64,000 bases of DNA from Planctomycetia bacterium (GTDB lineage Bacteria; Planctomycetota; Brocadiia; Brocadiales; Brocadiaceae): positions 974,259-1,038,258 of the forward strand of contig JABTVC010000002.1 in NCBI GenBank assembly GCA_015075005.1, read 5' to 3'. Below, piece after piece: positions 46,229-55,112 of the stretch. Within the stretch, counting starts at the first letter, position 1. Each line of letters opens with the position of its first letter. The notes under the pieces were generated by a model, which ran no database searches, had not been told where the DNA came from, and worked only from the letters and a program-made list of their open reading frames with translations. The position numbers and the translations under genes are program-made.

Positions 46229-47146
46229 TTATGGGTGCCTCATCTTTACCATTATTTTGTTGCCTCTATCCACTCTAAAATATTTCTTGGCATTTCCCTG
46301 GTTTACAGAGATTTCCAGAAAATCAGCGCTTCCAAAGAGGACGAGTGGTTCTCCTGTCTTTACATCCATATAAGTCTTGCACAACCCTCTTATTTTCCTT
46401 TTTCCAAGGGTTGTTTCCATAGTGTTACAGGGTAATAGCATCTTGTTGTTGTAAGGTTTTCCTGATTTGTGTGTGGCCTGGCTTCTGACATCTGATCTCT
46501 GACTTCTAATCCACGATCCCTGGCCTCTGTTTTGCATTTGCTTGCTGATGTGCTGCTCTATGTGCGCCCTCTCAATATTAGTAATAAGGTTCCCAAATCG
46601 GTCTATATAAATAATCTGACCCTCTAATTGTCCTGTTTTTTCTACCTTAGGCCTGGGTATATCCAGTTGTTTCAGCTGATTGATTTTGGAACCTAATTGT
46701 CGTGGTTTTATCCCAAGCGATACATATGCTGCAACAGGCGCAAAGACGTCCCGTCCATGAAAGGTATTGCTGGAAGATGGTAAGAAATACCTATCGTTTG
46801 TTACCCGAACAATACTTTTTGGCATTTCTTGCTGAACAACAAAACTGAGAAGGCCATTATCAGGCACAAGGAAGAGATGTTCCCGGATTTCAACACACAC
46901 GGTGTCTCTCTGGCTTCCAACACCTGGGTCTACAACGGCTACATGTATAGTTCCTTTAGGAAAGTATTTATATGCTGTAGTGAGAAGATAGGCGCCGTTG
47001 AATATATCTTGTGGAGGAATATTGTGGCAGATGTCGACGATAGTTGCACGGGGATTGATTCCTGCTATTATGCCCTTCATGATACCTGCATATGCGTCCT
47101 GATTGCCAAAGTCCGTCAGTAGGGTGATTATCCGTGATCGACGCAT
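46229..47146 (-). CDS. SAM hydroxide adenosyltransferase (DUF62 family)
   Basis: Members of this family hydrolyse SAM to adenosine and methionine using a hydroxide nucleophile. Features are ITLLTDFGNQDAYAGIMKG, VVDPGVGSQRD, NTFHGRDVFAPVAAY and YIDRFGNLITNI. Around residue 215-240 there is an insertion encoded by a low-complexity DNA motif (SDVRSQATHKSG), which appears to be a repeat inserted in frame; the protein is 305 aa against a usual 255-270. A possible zinc-binding small protein is encoded just upstream on the same strand. Confidence 0.8.
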   Translation of the reverse strand: MRRSRIITLLTDFGNQDAYAGIMKGIIAGINPRATIVDICHNIPPQDIFNGAYLLTTAYKYFPKGTIHVAVVDPGVGSQRDTVCVEIREHLFLVPDNGLLSFVVQQEMPKSIVRVTNDRYFLPSSSNTFHGRDVFAPVAAYVSLGIKPRQLGSKINQLKQLDIPRPKVEKTGQLEGQIIYIDRFGNLITNIERAHIEQHISKQMQNRGQGSWIRSQRSDVRSQATHKSGKPYNNKMLLPCNTMETTLGKRKIRGLCKTYMDVKTGEPLVLFGSADFLEISVNQGNAKKYFRVDRGNKIMVKMRHP

Positions 47147-47169
47147 CGATGGATGGTCTCCATCAAGGG

Positions 47170-47412
47170 TTATTTTTCATTCTTTTTCGGACTAATGGCA
47201 GGCCGTTCTCCGAAAAAGAACGGACAGTATGTCCAGCAATTAATCTCTACGATCCGATGCTGACCACAACACTCGGGACACAGCCAGTCCCCAATCTCTA
47301 CGCACAAGCGTTCGCCCTGTGACGAACACATATTTTGCTGGCGTACCATTTTCAGAAACAAAAATAGATATTGCCTAAATATTTTTTTACTATCTTTGGC
47401 ATTCCATGACAC
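47170..47412 (-). CDS. Small Cys-rich protein, possible zinc ribbon
   Basis: This ORF of 80 aa (or 59 aa from the ATG at 47349) contains CPECCGQHRIVEINCWTYCP, a spacing of cysteines and histidine that resembles small zinc-binding domains in planctomycete proteins. The C-terminal part is short and the whole may be a truncated version of a longer protein. It ends 23 bases before the SAM hydroxide adenosyltransferase, on the same strand, so it may be its upstream operon partner. No ribosome site is obvious at either start. Confidence 0.35.
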   Translation of the reverse strand: MSWNAKDSKKIFRQYLFLFLKMVRQQNMCSSQGERLCVEIGDWLCPECCGQHRIVEINCWTYCPFFFGERPAISPKKNEK

Positions 47413-47752
47413 GCTCTTTTACTCAACTGAAATTTCCGATTAACCACGGTTATAGTAATGGCAAAACACGGTAAATTCAAGGACTTTTTAGGCTATACCA
47501 AAGATTCATACGGGAAATCATTATAAGACAGATTTTTCTTCTATTCTATTATTCTACAGAGAAATATTTGAAGTAAAATTACTACGACAACGAAGGACGA
47601 CGAAGTCCATGTCACCATGAAACCCGCATAAATAAAGTGAAAATTCCTATGCAATAAATTTATTTTTTTATTTGCTTTACTATATATTCTTTGATACTAT
47701 TTTTCCATGTTCGGTTGTATTGTAAAGTCATATTATATATTGATGTTATATT
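47413..47752. other. Intergenic region upstream of the cold-shock gene
   Basis: About 340 bases with no supportable gene. It contains the divergent upstream regions of the zinc-ribbon ORF and the cold-shock gene. Nothing else was recognised before the hairpin at 47753. Confidence 0.4.
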
Positions 47753-47788
47753 AAGGCTGCAAGGTTTACAACCTTGTAGCCTTTTTTT
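47753..47788 (+). terminator. Intrinsic terminator-like hairpin in the cold-shock gene leader
   Basis: The arms AAGGCTGCAAGGTT (47753-47766) and AACCTTGTAGCCTT (47770-47783) form a 14-bp stem with one mismatch and a 3-base loop, followed by a run of seven Ts. This is a textbook Rho-independent terminator, placed 40 bases upstream of the cold-shock start codon and on its strand. It may act as an attenuator in the leader or terminate a short transcript. Confidence 0.75.
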
Positions 47789-47828
47789 ATTCCAAAAATT
47801 TTTATACGTGAAAGGGGGTGATTTAAAA

Positions 47829-48029
47829 ATGGCAACAGGAACAGTAAAGTGGTTCAATGACAAGAAAGGATTTGGTTTTATTTCCCAGGATGACGGTCAG
47901 GATGTTTTTGTACATCAGACCTCAATTCAAGGTGAGGGGTTTAGAACCCTTGCGGAGGGAGATAAGGTAGAGTTCGAGGTCATAAAGGACCAGAAAGGCT
48001 ACAAAGCCACAAACGTCGTCAAATTATAA
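47829..48029 (+). CDS. Cold-shock protein (CspA family)
   Basis: This 66-aa protein is a single cold-shock domain with RNP1 KGFGFISQ and RNP2 DVFVHQTSI motifs, and starts [11 protein letters not shown]. CSPs bind single-stranded nucleic acid and melt RNA structure. The start is preceded by GGGGGTG 9 bases upstream; an open frame further upstream to 47691 would run through a hairpin and is not used. A strong terminator follows at 48138-48175. A hairpin with a U tract lies in its leader. Confidence 0.95.
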   Translation: MATGTVKWFNDKKGFGFISQDDGQDVFVHQTSIQGEGFRTLAEGDKVEFEVIKDQKGYKATNVVKL

Positions 48030-48137
48030 GTTTATTAAAAAGCGCACTCTTATATTTTAAAGTATAATCAATTGCAAAGGGTCAGGTGTATAAAAATATG
48101 GAGTAGTCACTTAAATTATCATTATAATTGCGACATG

Positions 48138-48175
48138 AAAACCCCAATATCGGTAAAATGATATTGGGGTTTTTT
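48138..48175 (+). terminator. Rho-independent terminator after the cold-shock gene
   Basis: ACCCCAATATC (48141-48151) and GATATTGGGGT (48160-48170) form a perfect 11-bp stem with an 8-base loop, followed by a run of T. It ends the cold-shock transcript about 110 bases after the stop codon. Confidence 0.85.
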
Positions 48176-48189
48176 GTTTGGAATAAAAC

Positions 48190-48320
48190 AATGAGACGGG
48201 AATTTTAATCGACAATAATGATGCCTTTAACCGTTTCATATATGCCGTGGAACCCTTGAGAAAAGAGGGCAGGTTAACCGTAATTCTTGCTCAATTCCCT
48301 TACAGTATAACAAAGACTAA
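48190..48320 (+). pseudogene. DUF72-family protein, internal fragment
   Basis: A frame with no start or stop reads TGILIDNNDAFNRFIYAVEP and then LRKEGRLTVILAQFPYSI, which matches the middle of DUF72 (YecE-like) proteins. It extends only about 40 residues and is flanked by non-coding sequence. It is a fossil of a larger gene, or the 3' end of a former copy elsewhere. The rest of 48030-48524 shows no gene. Confidence 0.5.
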
Positions 48321-48524
48321 TATTTTGTATGGTTTTATTAGTTCAAACAAAATCTTATTGTTGAAAAACACAAATTTAAAGCTACAATATAACTGTATAG
48401 TAGTACTTAAACAGACATTCTCTCTTAGCGAGAATTTTTTGGGACGTGTTTCATTTTTTTGTATGTACCAAGGACCTGTGTGTGTTAGGCATGGCGCATA
48501 GGGAAAGGCAGGGTAAAGCATGGC

Positions 48525-49262
48525 ATGATGCACACACTTTATCAAATATTGTTTACTCTCTATTCATGGATGTTATTCGTCTCCCTTTGGGTGCTTTCTA
48601 TATTGACTGCAATAATCCTGAGTGTAGATACAAGGGAGAAAGAAAACGTATTTAATACCCTGGAACGATTTTTTAGTCGTATTGCATTTAAACTCCTGGG
48701 TATGCAGGTTGAAATTCAAGGCATTGAGAACATACCCGGGGACGAGCCCGTTATCTTTGTCGCAAATCATCAAAGTATGATGGACATTAAACTCTCTCTG
48801 GCCTTTATACCTACGAACTTTAGCTTTATCTCAAAGGATACAGTCTTCCACGTCCCAATCCTGGGTGCATACATGAATGTATCGGGACACATCCCCATTC
48901 AAAGGACTGATGACAGAAAGTCTTATGCGACCCTGTTAACGGCCGTCAAAAAACTATCATCAAGGAAATCTCTTGTGGTATTTCCCGAGGGAACGAGAAG
49001 CGAGGATGGCAAACTGGGCGAATTTAAAAGGGGAATTTCATTGATTATCTTAAAATCCGGAAGGAGGGTTGTGCCAATGGCTATCAATGGCAGTAATCAA
49101 TTTATGCCAAAACGTGGATGGTTATCCAACCCGGAGAAAAGATACGTCAAGATATCCTTTGATAAACCCCTCTCTTTCGATAGCTCAAGGACGGATCGCG
49201 AATACACAATTCAAGTAACAAACATATTACAGGAAAAGGTATCGAATTTGTTGTATGCCTGA
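48525..49262 (+). CDS. 1-acyl-sn-glycerol-3-phosphate acyltransferase (PlsC family)
   Basis: This 245-aa acyltransferase adds a fatty acyl chain to lysophosphatidic acid in membrane phospholipid synthesis. The catalytic HxxxxD motif is in VANHQSMMDI and the glycerol-phosphate motif in FPEGTRSEDG. An N-terminal membrane helix spans residues about 8-33. The ATG at 48525 has no obvious ribosome site but makes the usual N-terminus. It stands as a single gene. Confidence 0.85.
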   Translation: MMHTLYQILFTLYSWMLFVSLWVLSILTAIILSVDTREKENVFNTLERFFSRIAFKLLGMQVEIQGIENIPGDEPVIFVANHQSMMDIKLSLAFIPTNFSFISKDTVFHVPILGAYMNVSGHIPIQRTDDRKSYATLLTAVKKLSSRKSLVVFPEGTRSEDGKLGEFKRGISLIILKSGRRVVPMAINGSNQFMPKRGWLSNPEKRYVKISFDKPLSFDSSRTDREYTIQVTNILQEKVSNLLYA

Positions 49263-49341
49263 ACACGAAAAAAGAGTTGTTTTTTTTATCTTGATTGATA
49301 ATAATATGTAACGCCGAAGGAGATAGTGGGCAAAAATACTT

Positions 49342-49857
49342 ATGGGGAATAAAAACCTGCCGGATATGCCTTTTAAAAAAAAGGTAATGAAACTCCTGGA
49401 AGATTTGTCTCTGGACGAACTTCATGAGACGTGTGATTGTATTGTTGACCTCATTACAGAACGAGAGTACCCAGGCACAAAGCTCAAAAAAGACTTGAAC
49501 TTGGCTGCAGGCAAATTGTCGGAATTATTAAGACAAGAACGTTTTTACCATATCTTTACGTGCAAGTTTAAAAAAGTAAATGAACTCAATAAACCTGCAT
49601 TTTCAGGAATTATTGTCGATATTTCAAAAAGTGGATTACGATTAAAAACAAAGAAAAAAATAACGGTAGGCAGCCTTTTGGTTGTTTTCCCTAAAGAAAA
49701 AGAAGAGGCAAGCATACTGTCTATTTCTCCGGATTATGATCACGAAGGAAGCAAGGTTTTTGCTGAAGTAATTCGGGTAAAAGAGTTACTGGAAATGAAT
49801 GAAATAGGTTGCAAGTTTCTTCCTCGTAATAGCATCCTCTTTAATATTGTTGTATAA
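49342..49857 (+). CDS. PilZ-domain protein
   Basis: The C-terminal half of this 171-aa protein has the PilZ second motif IVDISKSGLRLKTKK and the barrel-like GSLLVVFP strand. The N-terminal half is helical and unlike a known domain (KKVMKLLEDLSLDELHETCD). The arginine-rich first c-di-GMP motif is weak, so nucleotide binding is uncertain. It may be an adaptor. It stands alone on the plus strand before a TPR lipoprotein gene. Confidence 0.6.
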   Translation: MGNKNLPDMPFKKKVMKLLEDLSLDELHETCDCIVDLITEREYPGTKLKKDLNLAAGKLSELLRQERFYHIFTCKFKKVNELNKPAFSGIIVDISKSGLRLKTKKKITVGSLLVVFPKEKEEASILSISPDYDHEGSKVFAEVIRVKELLEMNEIGCKFLPRNSILFNIVV

Positions 49858-50015
49858 TTTTAACAAAAGTTTCTCTTTTTGCTCAATTCTTTGAAGAAAT
49901 AAGAAAATCACAAATGTTTTTTGTTATTGACTTTAATATAGATTCAATATACAGTTGTATAAAGACTTAAGCTGGCAGGCCAACAATACTTTGCGCTGGA
50001 AGGGGTACGCTACTA

Positions 50016-51290
50016 ATGAAAAAAACGCTGATTGGAATATGTATCATATTGAGCTTCTCAGGTTGTGCTTCCCAAAACAAAAAAAATTATACCAGCAAAG
50101 CAGATAAATATCAATTAGCAATGCATTTTAATAATCTTGGTGCAAAATATGTAAATAAAGATATGCTCGATGGGGCAATTATGCAGTTTAAGCGGGCGCT
50201 TGCAATTGACCCGGACTTTGCTGAAGCTCGTAACAATCTGGGTGTGGCATATTGTAAGAAAAAGATGTTCGATGTTGCAGCAGAGGAGTTTAAATTAGCA
50301 ATCAAGATCAACCCTGATTATTGCAAGGCACATGATAATCTGGGATTTGCATATCGATCCATGAGCATGTTTGATGAGGCCATAGCAGAACATTATTTGG
50401 CGCTGAAAATAAATCCCAAAGACCTGGAGGCAAAGAAAAATTTAGACATAGCGATTGAAGAAAAAAAGGTATTTGAAAAAACCAAGTCCTATCAAACTGC
50501 TAACAAGGGAATAGCACCTGGAAGTATCACGGGGTACAATCAGTATATGCGGGGATTTTTAGATGAAGCGATAACGTCCTTTAAAAAGGTCTTAGATGAA
50601 GATCCCAATGATACGATGGCCTCTTGTTATCTGGGGAATACCTATGCTATGAAAGGAATGCTAGACAATGCTATAAGCCTGTATAAAGAAATTATCGCCA
50701 AAGACCCATCAAATATCGTTGTGCGACTTAATCTTGGCGATGCATATTTCGGGAAAGGTCTCATCGATGAAGCAATCCATGAATACGAAAATGTACTAAA
50801 GATGAATCCCGGCAACACCCGTGCATTTTATAAATTGGGTGAGGCATATGCCGACAAAGGATTACTCGATATGGCTGGTATTACGCTTAATAAGGCAATT
50901 GTATCAAATCCGAATTTCCTGGAAGCATACGATAAGCTGGGTATGGTTTATTTGCAAGAGGGCTTATATGATGAGGCAATTTCTCTATGGAAAAAACTGC
51001 TGGAATTAAATCCTGCTTCAGCAAGGGCTCATTTTAATTTGGGATTGGCGTATTCAAGTAAAAATATGACAGAAGAGGCCTTAAACGAATTCAGGAGGAC
51101 CGTAAATACTAATCCAACGAACATAAATGCCCGTTACAATTTAGCGTATGTCTATGAGGAAAAGGGTATGATAGATGAAGCAGCTGCAGAGTATAAGAAA
51201 CTCTTTGATGTGAGTTCGGGTGAGCCTGGAAAAGATGGAAAAACCTTGAATAATCAGGAAGAACCGGAAAAGGTAATTGTTACGAGATAA
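50016..51290 (+). CDS. TPR-repeat lipoprotein
   Basis: This 424-aa protein starts with a lipobox (IILSFSGCASQ) and consists of about nine to ten tetratricopeptide repeats of 34 residues (for example LGVAYCKKKMFDVAAEEFKL and LGDAYFGKGLIDEAIHEYEN). It is likely an outer-membrane or periplasmic scaffold for protein complexes. A second protein of this type lies at 63155. The acidic C-terminal tail is short. The partner is unknown. Confidence 0.8.
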   Translation: MKKTLIGICIILSFSGCASQNKKNYTSKADKYQLAMHFNNLGAKYVNKDMLDGAIMQFKRALAIDPDFAEARNNLGVAYCKKKMFDVAAEEFKLAIKINPDYCKAHDNLGFAYRSMSMFDEAIAEHYLALKINPKDLEAKKNLDIAIEEKKVFEKTKSYQTANKGIAPGSITGYNQYMRGFLDEAITSFKKVLDEDPNDTMASCYLGNTYAMKGMLDNAISLYKEIIAKDPSNIVVRLNLGDAYFGKGLIDEAIHEYENVLKMNPGNTRAFYKLGEAYADKGLLDMAGITLNKAIVSNPNFLEAYDKLGMVYLQEGLYDEAISLWKKLLELNPASARAHFNLGLAYSSKNMTEEALNEFRRTVNTNPTNINARYNLAYVYEEKGMIDEAAAEYKKLFDVSSGEPGKDGKTLNNQEEPEKVIVTR

Positions 51291-51332
51291 TTATTAACAT
51301 TTGATGAATATGATGTCTGAAAGATAATAACC

Positions 51333-51563
51333 ATGAAACAAAAACTAAAGGTGCTTATCATAACGATTATGGCATTATTTATCTCATTCATTGCGATCTA
51401 TGCCTTTAGGAGTGTTTCCAATGCAATCGATCAGTTTCGTGGGTCAGAATTGGCATGGAAATGTTTTGCGATATGGATCAAGAGCATTATCTTAACACAA
51501 ACCGTATTAGTATTGGGTGGCTTATTTTTATTTGTGCTGAGAAAGCCTGCAGGTACAGCATAA
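51333..51563 (+). CDS. Hypothetical small membrane protein
   Basis: This 76-aa protein has two hydrophobic segments (residues about 7-26 and 52-68) separated by a short polar loop. It has no recognisable family motif. It starts 42 bases after the TPR lipoprotein gene and ends 3 bases before the next ORF, so all may be one transcript. Confidence 0.45.
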   Translation: MKQKLKVLIITIMALFISFIAIYAFRSVSNAIDQFRGSELAWKCFAIWIKSIILTQTVLVLGGLFLFVLRKPAGTA

Positions 51564-51566
51564 GCA

Positions 51567-51977
51567 ATGACGCGCTTTATTGTCCTTTTAATAACTGCCT
51601 ATATAATTTATTATCTCTTTAAAAATAGATTAAAAAGTAAGACTTCAGGAAATGTTACTCAACATCACACAGATAAAAAATCAGATGTAGTTATCACACA
51701 TCTAAAAGAAATAGCCTACGTCTTTTATTCAGCAACCAAAGATGGCAACACCTGTGATATATGTATGGGATTAGATGGAAGGCATCTGCTTCCCAATCAT
51801 AAATTGCTGCAAACCATGAAAACCCCACATGCAGGTTGTAAAAATCCCAAAGGATGCCGCTGCACACTGGTATATGTAACGCGGGATGAAGAGGGTAGCA
51901 GAGAAATAGAATCCCTTTTAAAAAAGCGCGGTGGTATGTGTGATAAGCGAACAATTGACCGGGAGATTACCGGATGA
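51567..51977 (+). CDS. Membrane-anchored Cys-rich protein with phage-head-like motif
   Basis: A 136-aa protein with one N-terminal membrane segment (residues 4-20) and a C-terminal region rich in Cys and His: CDICMGLDGRHLLPNH and PHAGCKNPKGCRCTLVYV. The second half closely resembles the zinc-like C-terminus of SPP1 gp7-type minor head proteins (CxxCxxLDGxxxP...HPNCRC), here attached to a membrane anchor. Whether it is a metal-binding or toxin-like domain is unknown. Its stop overlaps the cutA start (ATGA). Confidence 0.55.
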   Translation: MTRFIVLLITAYIIYYLFKNRLKSKTSGNVTQHHTDKKSDVVITHLKEIAYVFYSATKDGNTCDICMGLDGRHLLPNHKLLQTMKTPHAGCKNPKGCRCTLVYVTRDEEGSREIESLLKKRGGMCDKRTIDREITG

Positions 51978-52312
51978 AAACCCCTATGACTCAAACAATT
52001 ATGGTTTTTGTGACAACCAGCACAACAGATGAGGCGAGGATGATTGGACAAATATTAGTGGAAGAAGGGCTTGTTGCATGTTGCAATATCATTCAATCAA
52101 TCGAGTCTGTTTTCAAATGGCAAGGCAAATTGCGTATTGAACGCGAATCGCTCATGATATGCAAAACACGGGAAGGCCTGTTTAGCAGCGTGGAAAAACG
52201 TGTCAAACAATTGCATAGTTATGAAGTGCCGGAGATTATTGCTGTGCCGGTCACCCAAGGTTCGAAGAATTACCTGGATTGGGTAGTAAAAGAAACCGAA
52301 CCTGTTTCGTAA
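51974..52312 (+). CDS. cutA: CutA-type divalent cation tolerance protein
   Basis: This 112-aa protein matches the trimeric CutA1 fold, with VFVTTSTTDEARMIGQILVE, LVACCNIIQSIESVFKWQGK and HSYEVPEIIAVPVTQGS. CutA is linked to copper tolerance but its biochemical role is unsettled. It overlaps the gp7-like gene by 4 bases, so the two form a small operon. Confidence 0.88.
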   Translation: MKTPMTQTIMVFVTTSTTDEARMIGQILVEEGLVACCNIIQSIESVFKWQGKLRIERESLMICKTREGLFSSVEKRVKQLHSYEVPEIIAVPVTQGSKNYLDWVVKETEPVS

Positions 52313-52391
52313 GCGCATCCAAATAAATTACTGATACGCGCCCTCTTTCTTTGCTGTACCGCCTATCTTTTTTGATACTTCTCAAAAAACC

Positions 52392-52952
52392 TTACTGAGT
52401 AAAAATCCTTGCTGCCTCCAATAAATCTTTTACGACATAATCCATATCCATAGGTATGATTTTGTCTTTGGATGCACTACCACAGCCATTCTTTATTAAT
52501 ACACACCGGCATCCCGCATTTTTCCCTGCCAGCATATCTGTCTCTGAATCGCCAATTATCAGGGATTGTGCCAGATCAATATGATGCTTTCGGGCAGCGT
52601 CAAGAATCATTCCAGGCTTGGGTTTTCTGCAGGTACAATCCACCTTGTAGTGTTCTATAATTCCTTCGATGTGATGCGGACAATAATACAGGTCGTCAAT
52701 CACTGCCCCCGCCTCTTCCAGCATATCCATCAATTTTTTATGGATATGCATTAAACGGTCCTCATCAAAGAAACCCCTTGCTATACCAGATTGATTCGTA
52801 ATAACAACAATCAGATAACCATGTTTCTTAAAGAGGCGAATTCCGTCCGAAGCATTGGGTAATAATTCCAGTTGATTAGGAGAACTGAGATAAGGTTTGT
52901 GGACAACAATGGTACCGTCTCGATCAAGAAAAACAGCCCTTCTCTTTTTCAT
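52392..52952 (-). CDS. gmhB: D-glycero-beta-D-manno-heptose-1,7-bisphosphate 7-phosphatase
   Basis: GmhB removes the 7-phosphate in ADP-heptose biosynthesis for lipopolysaccharide. The 186-aa HAD-superfamily protein has FLDRDGTIVVHKPY (nucleophilic Asp), VVITNQSGIARGFF, the zinc-binding loop CPHHIEG...CTCRKPKPG, and SLIIGDSETDMLAG. Its start overlaps the gmhA stop by 4 bases. It is the last gene of the heptose set. Confidence 0.92.
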   Translation of the reverse strand: MKKRRAVFLDRDGTIVVHKPYLSSPNQLELLPNASDGIRLFKKHGYLIVVITNQSGIARGFFDEDRLMHIHKKLMDMLEEAGAVIDDLYYCPHHIEGIIEHYKVDCTCRKPKPGMILDAARKHHIDLAQSLIIGDSETDMLAGKNAGCRCVLIKNGCGSASKDKIIPMDMDYVVKDLLEAARIFTQ

Positions 52953-53533
52953 TTAGTTGCGGTTCCAAAAAGTTCTTTCTCGACAATGGAGCATACAATA
53001 TGCCCAACGGTGATATGACATTCTTGTATTCGAGGTGTGTTAGTTGAGGGAATTTTCAAGCAGATATCCACGGCATCTTTCAACAGACCGCCATCCTTTC
53101 CGGTGAATCCGATAGCAATCGCCCCACGGTTTCTTGTGACCTGAACCGCATTGAGAATACCTTTCGAATTTCCGCTGGTACTAAAAGCCAGGACAACATC
53201 TCCCGGGTTAACCAGGGCCTCTACCTGGCGGGCAAAGCAAGCATCGTATCCAAAGTCATTTGCCAGCGCGGTCATTACGGATGTATCGGTTGTCAGGGCA
53301 ACCGCGGGAAGGGGGCGCCGGTTCATCTTGAATCTTCCGATCAATTCACCTGCAATATGCTGGGCATCTGCTGCGCTCCCCCCATTGCCAATAAGATACA
53401 GGCGATGACCGTTTTTAAATGCCATGACGATAGCATCAGCTATCTTTTTTATCACATCAAGATGAGCCGGCAATAACGCTTTTTTTGTATCTATGCTTTC
53501 CTGCAATTGTATTTCAATGTCTTCCATGAACAC
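52949..53533 (-). CDS. gmhA: Sedoheptulose 7-phosphate isomerase
   Basis: GmhA converts sedoheptulose 7-phosphate into D-glycero-D-manno-heptose 7-phosphate, the first step to ADP-heptose. The 194-aa SIS-domain protein shows LIGNGGSAADAQHIAGEL, a zinc-site region, and LAFSTSGNSKGILNA, and C-terminal CHITVGHIVCSIVE. It starts 14 bases after hldE and overlaps gmhB. Confidence 0.93.
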   Translation of the reverse strand: MFMEDIEIQLQESIDTKKALLPAHLDVIKKIADAIVMAFKNGHRLYLIGNGGSAADAQHIAGELIGRFKMNRRPLPAVALTTDTSVMTALANDFGYDACFARQVEALVNPGDVVLAFSTSGNSKGILNAVQVTRNRGAIAIGFTGKDGGLLKDAVDICLKIPSTNTPRIQECHITVGHIVCSIVEKELFGTATK

Positions 53534-53547
53534 GCACTTTTCTCTTT

Positions 53548-55071
53548 CTATTGTACCCGACCTGCTGCGTCTTTCAATGATTCTGTCTGGGTATGTCTCT
53601 TGATTATTCTGGAAACGATGTTGGTGGTTGAAACACCATCAACAAAGGGGGCATAAACAACCTTTCCCCCGTATGATTCTACAAATTCCCCACCTACCGC
53701 CCCTGCATTTTTCCAATCTTCTCCCTTCACCAGGATATCTGGTTTTACGGCCTTAATTAAATTCAAGGGGGTAAGATCTTCAAAAAGTACCACATACGTT
53801 ACATCCTCCAGCGCAGCAAGCATTTTAGCGCGTTCTGCTTCAGAAACGAAAGGACGCGTGGGACCTTTTTGGCTATTGACAGATCGGTCGGTATTTAACC
53901 CTACTACGAGCAAATCGCCTTGTTTTCTGGCAAATTTAAGGTACTCAACATGTCCAACGTGCAGTATATCAAAACAGCCGTTGGTAAACACAATCGTATC
54001 GTTTTTCTTTCTATGTTCGTTAAGTATCCCCTTCAGTACGTCAACATCTTTAATCTTGCCTGATATCGGGCTTCTTCCTCCCGTGAGTTCACTCAAAATT
54101 TCACCCTTACTGACTGGTGTTGCACCAATTTTCTCCACTTCTATTCCTGCGGCTATATTGGCAAGGAGTGCAGCATCCTCAAAACCATGACCACTGCCAA
54201 CCACCATACCAAACATACTGAGCACCATATCTCCTGCGCCTGTTACATCAGATACAGCACGCGGGACGGTCGGTATAATTTTTCCACTGCCATTTTTATG
54301 GTAAAGGAACATGCCCTCCTTATCTATGGTAATGATACAATACTCCAGCGAAAGACTCGATACCAGCTTGCTTCCGGCGCGATGGAGGCTATCGCTGTCA
54401 CTTATTTTAGTTCCGGTGGCGATCTCTGTTTCATTTCTATTAGGAGTCATAGCGGTAAAACCTTCATAACACGCATAATCATCCATAAGTTTTGGATCCA
54501 CAATCACAATTTTATTATGCCTTTTACAAAGGATCGCTATAGTTTTTAAGAATGAATGAGAAAGCAATCCCTTATTCATATCAGAAACCAGGACAATATC
54601 GCAGAGTTGAATATTTTTATTTAAATATGCGGTAAGTTGCGTCTCTATTTCTGCAGATATAACATGTGTCTTCTCATAATCTACCCGCAGCAGTTGTTGT
54701 ACCCCCTTTCCCGCGGTTTGTAAATGACCCATAAAACGCATCTTTAGGATGGTCGGACGGCTTTTATCAATAATAATTCCCGTTGTATCAACTCCCATGC
54801 CATGTAAGATGCTCATAAGGGTATGCCCGTGGACATCATCGCCAATAATCCCACAAGCGAGCACATGCGCGCCTAATGTCTGCAAGTTGTTTATAACACT
54901 GCCAGCACCTCCTGGCCGGACGTCTTCAGAAGAAACATTAATCACGGGTATCGGTGCCTCTTGAGATATGCGTTTTACCTCGCCCCACACATACTTGTCG
55001 AGCATGAAATCACCAATCACCATAATCTTAGGGGAACCAAGGTTTGAGAGAATATTGAGTAATGCATCCAT
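53548..55071 (-). CDS. hldE: Bifunctional heptose 7-phosphate kinase / heptose 1-phosphate adenylyltransferase
   Basis: HldE phosphorylates heptose 7-phosphate and later adenylates heptose 1-phosphate. The N-terminal PfkB-type kinase (residues 1-320) contains VIGDFMLDKYVWGEV, RPGGAGSVINNL and DVTGAGDMVLSM with the catalytic base. The C-terminal nucleotidyltransferase (from about 345) has FTNGCFDILHVGHVEYLKFA and RPFVSEAERAKMLAAL. The 507-aa length is normal for the fused form. It lies 41 bases after the response regulator and 14 bases before gmhA. Confidence 0.94.
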   Translation of the reverse strand: MDALLNILSNLGSPKIMVIGDFMLDKYVWGEVKRISQEAPIPVINVSSEDVRPGGAGSVINNLQTLGAHVLACGIIGDDVHGHTLMSILHGMGVDTTGIIIDKSRPTILKMRFMGHLQTAGKGVQQLLRVDYEKTHVISAEIETQLTAYLNKNIQLCDIVLVSDMNKGLLSHSFLKTIAILCKRHNKIVIVDPKLMDDYACYEGFTAMTPNRNETEIATGTKISDSDSLHRAGSKLVSSLSLEYCIITIDKEGMFLYHKNGSGKIIPTVPRAVSDVTGAGDMVLSMFGMVVGSGHGFEDAALLANIAAGIEVEKIGATPVSKGEILSELTGGRSPISGKIKDVDVLKGILNEHRKKNDTIVFTNGCFDILHVGHVEYLKFARKQGDLLVVGLNTDRSVNSQKGPTRPFVSEAERAKMLAALEDVTYVVLFEDLTPLNLIKAVKPDILVKGEDWKNAGAVGGEFVESYGGKVVYAPFVDGVSTTNIVSRIIKRHTQTESLKDAAGRVQ

Positions 55072-55112
55072 GAACGTAAACTCCTGCCAAAAACAGTTTA
55101 AATCTTGACATC

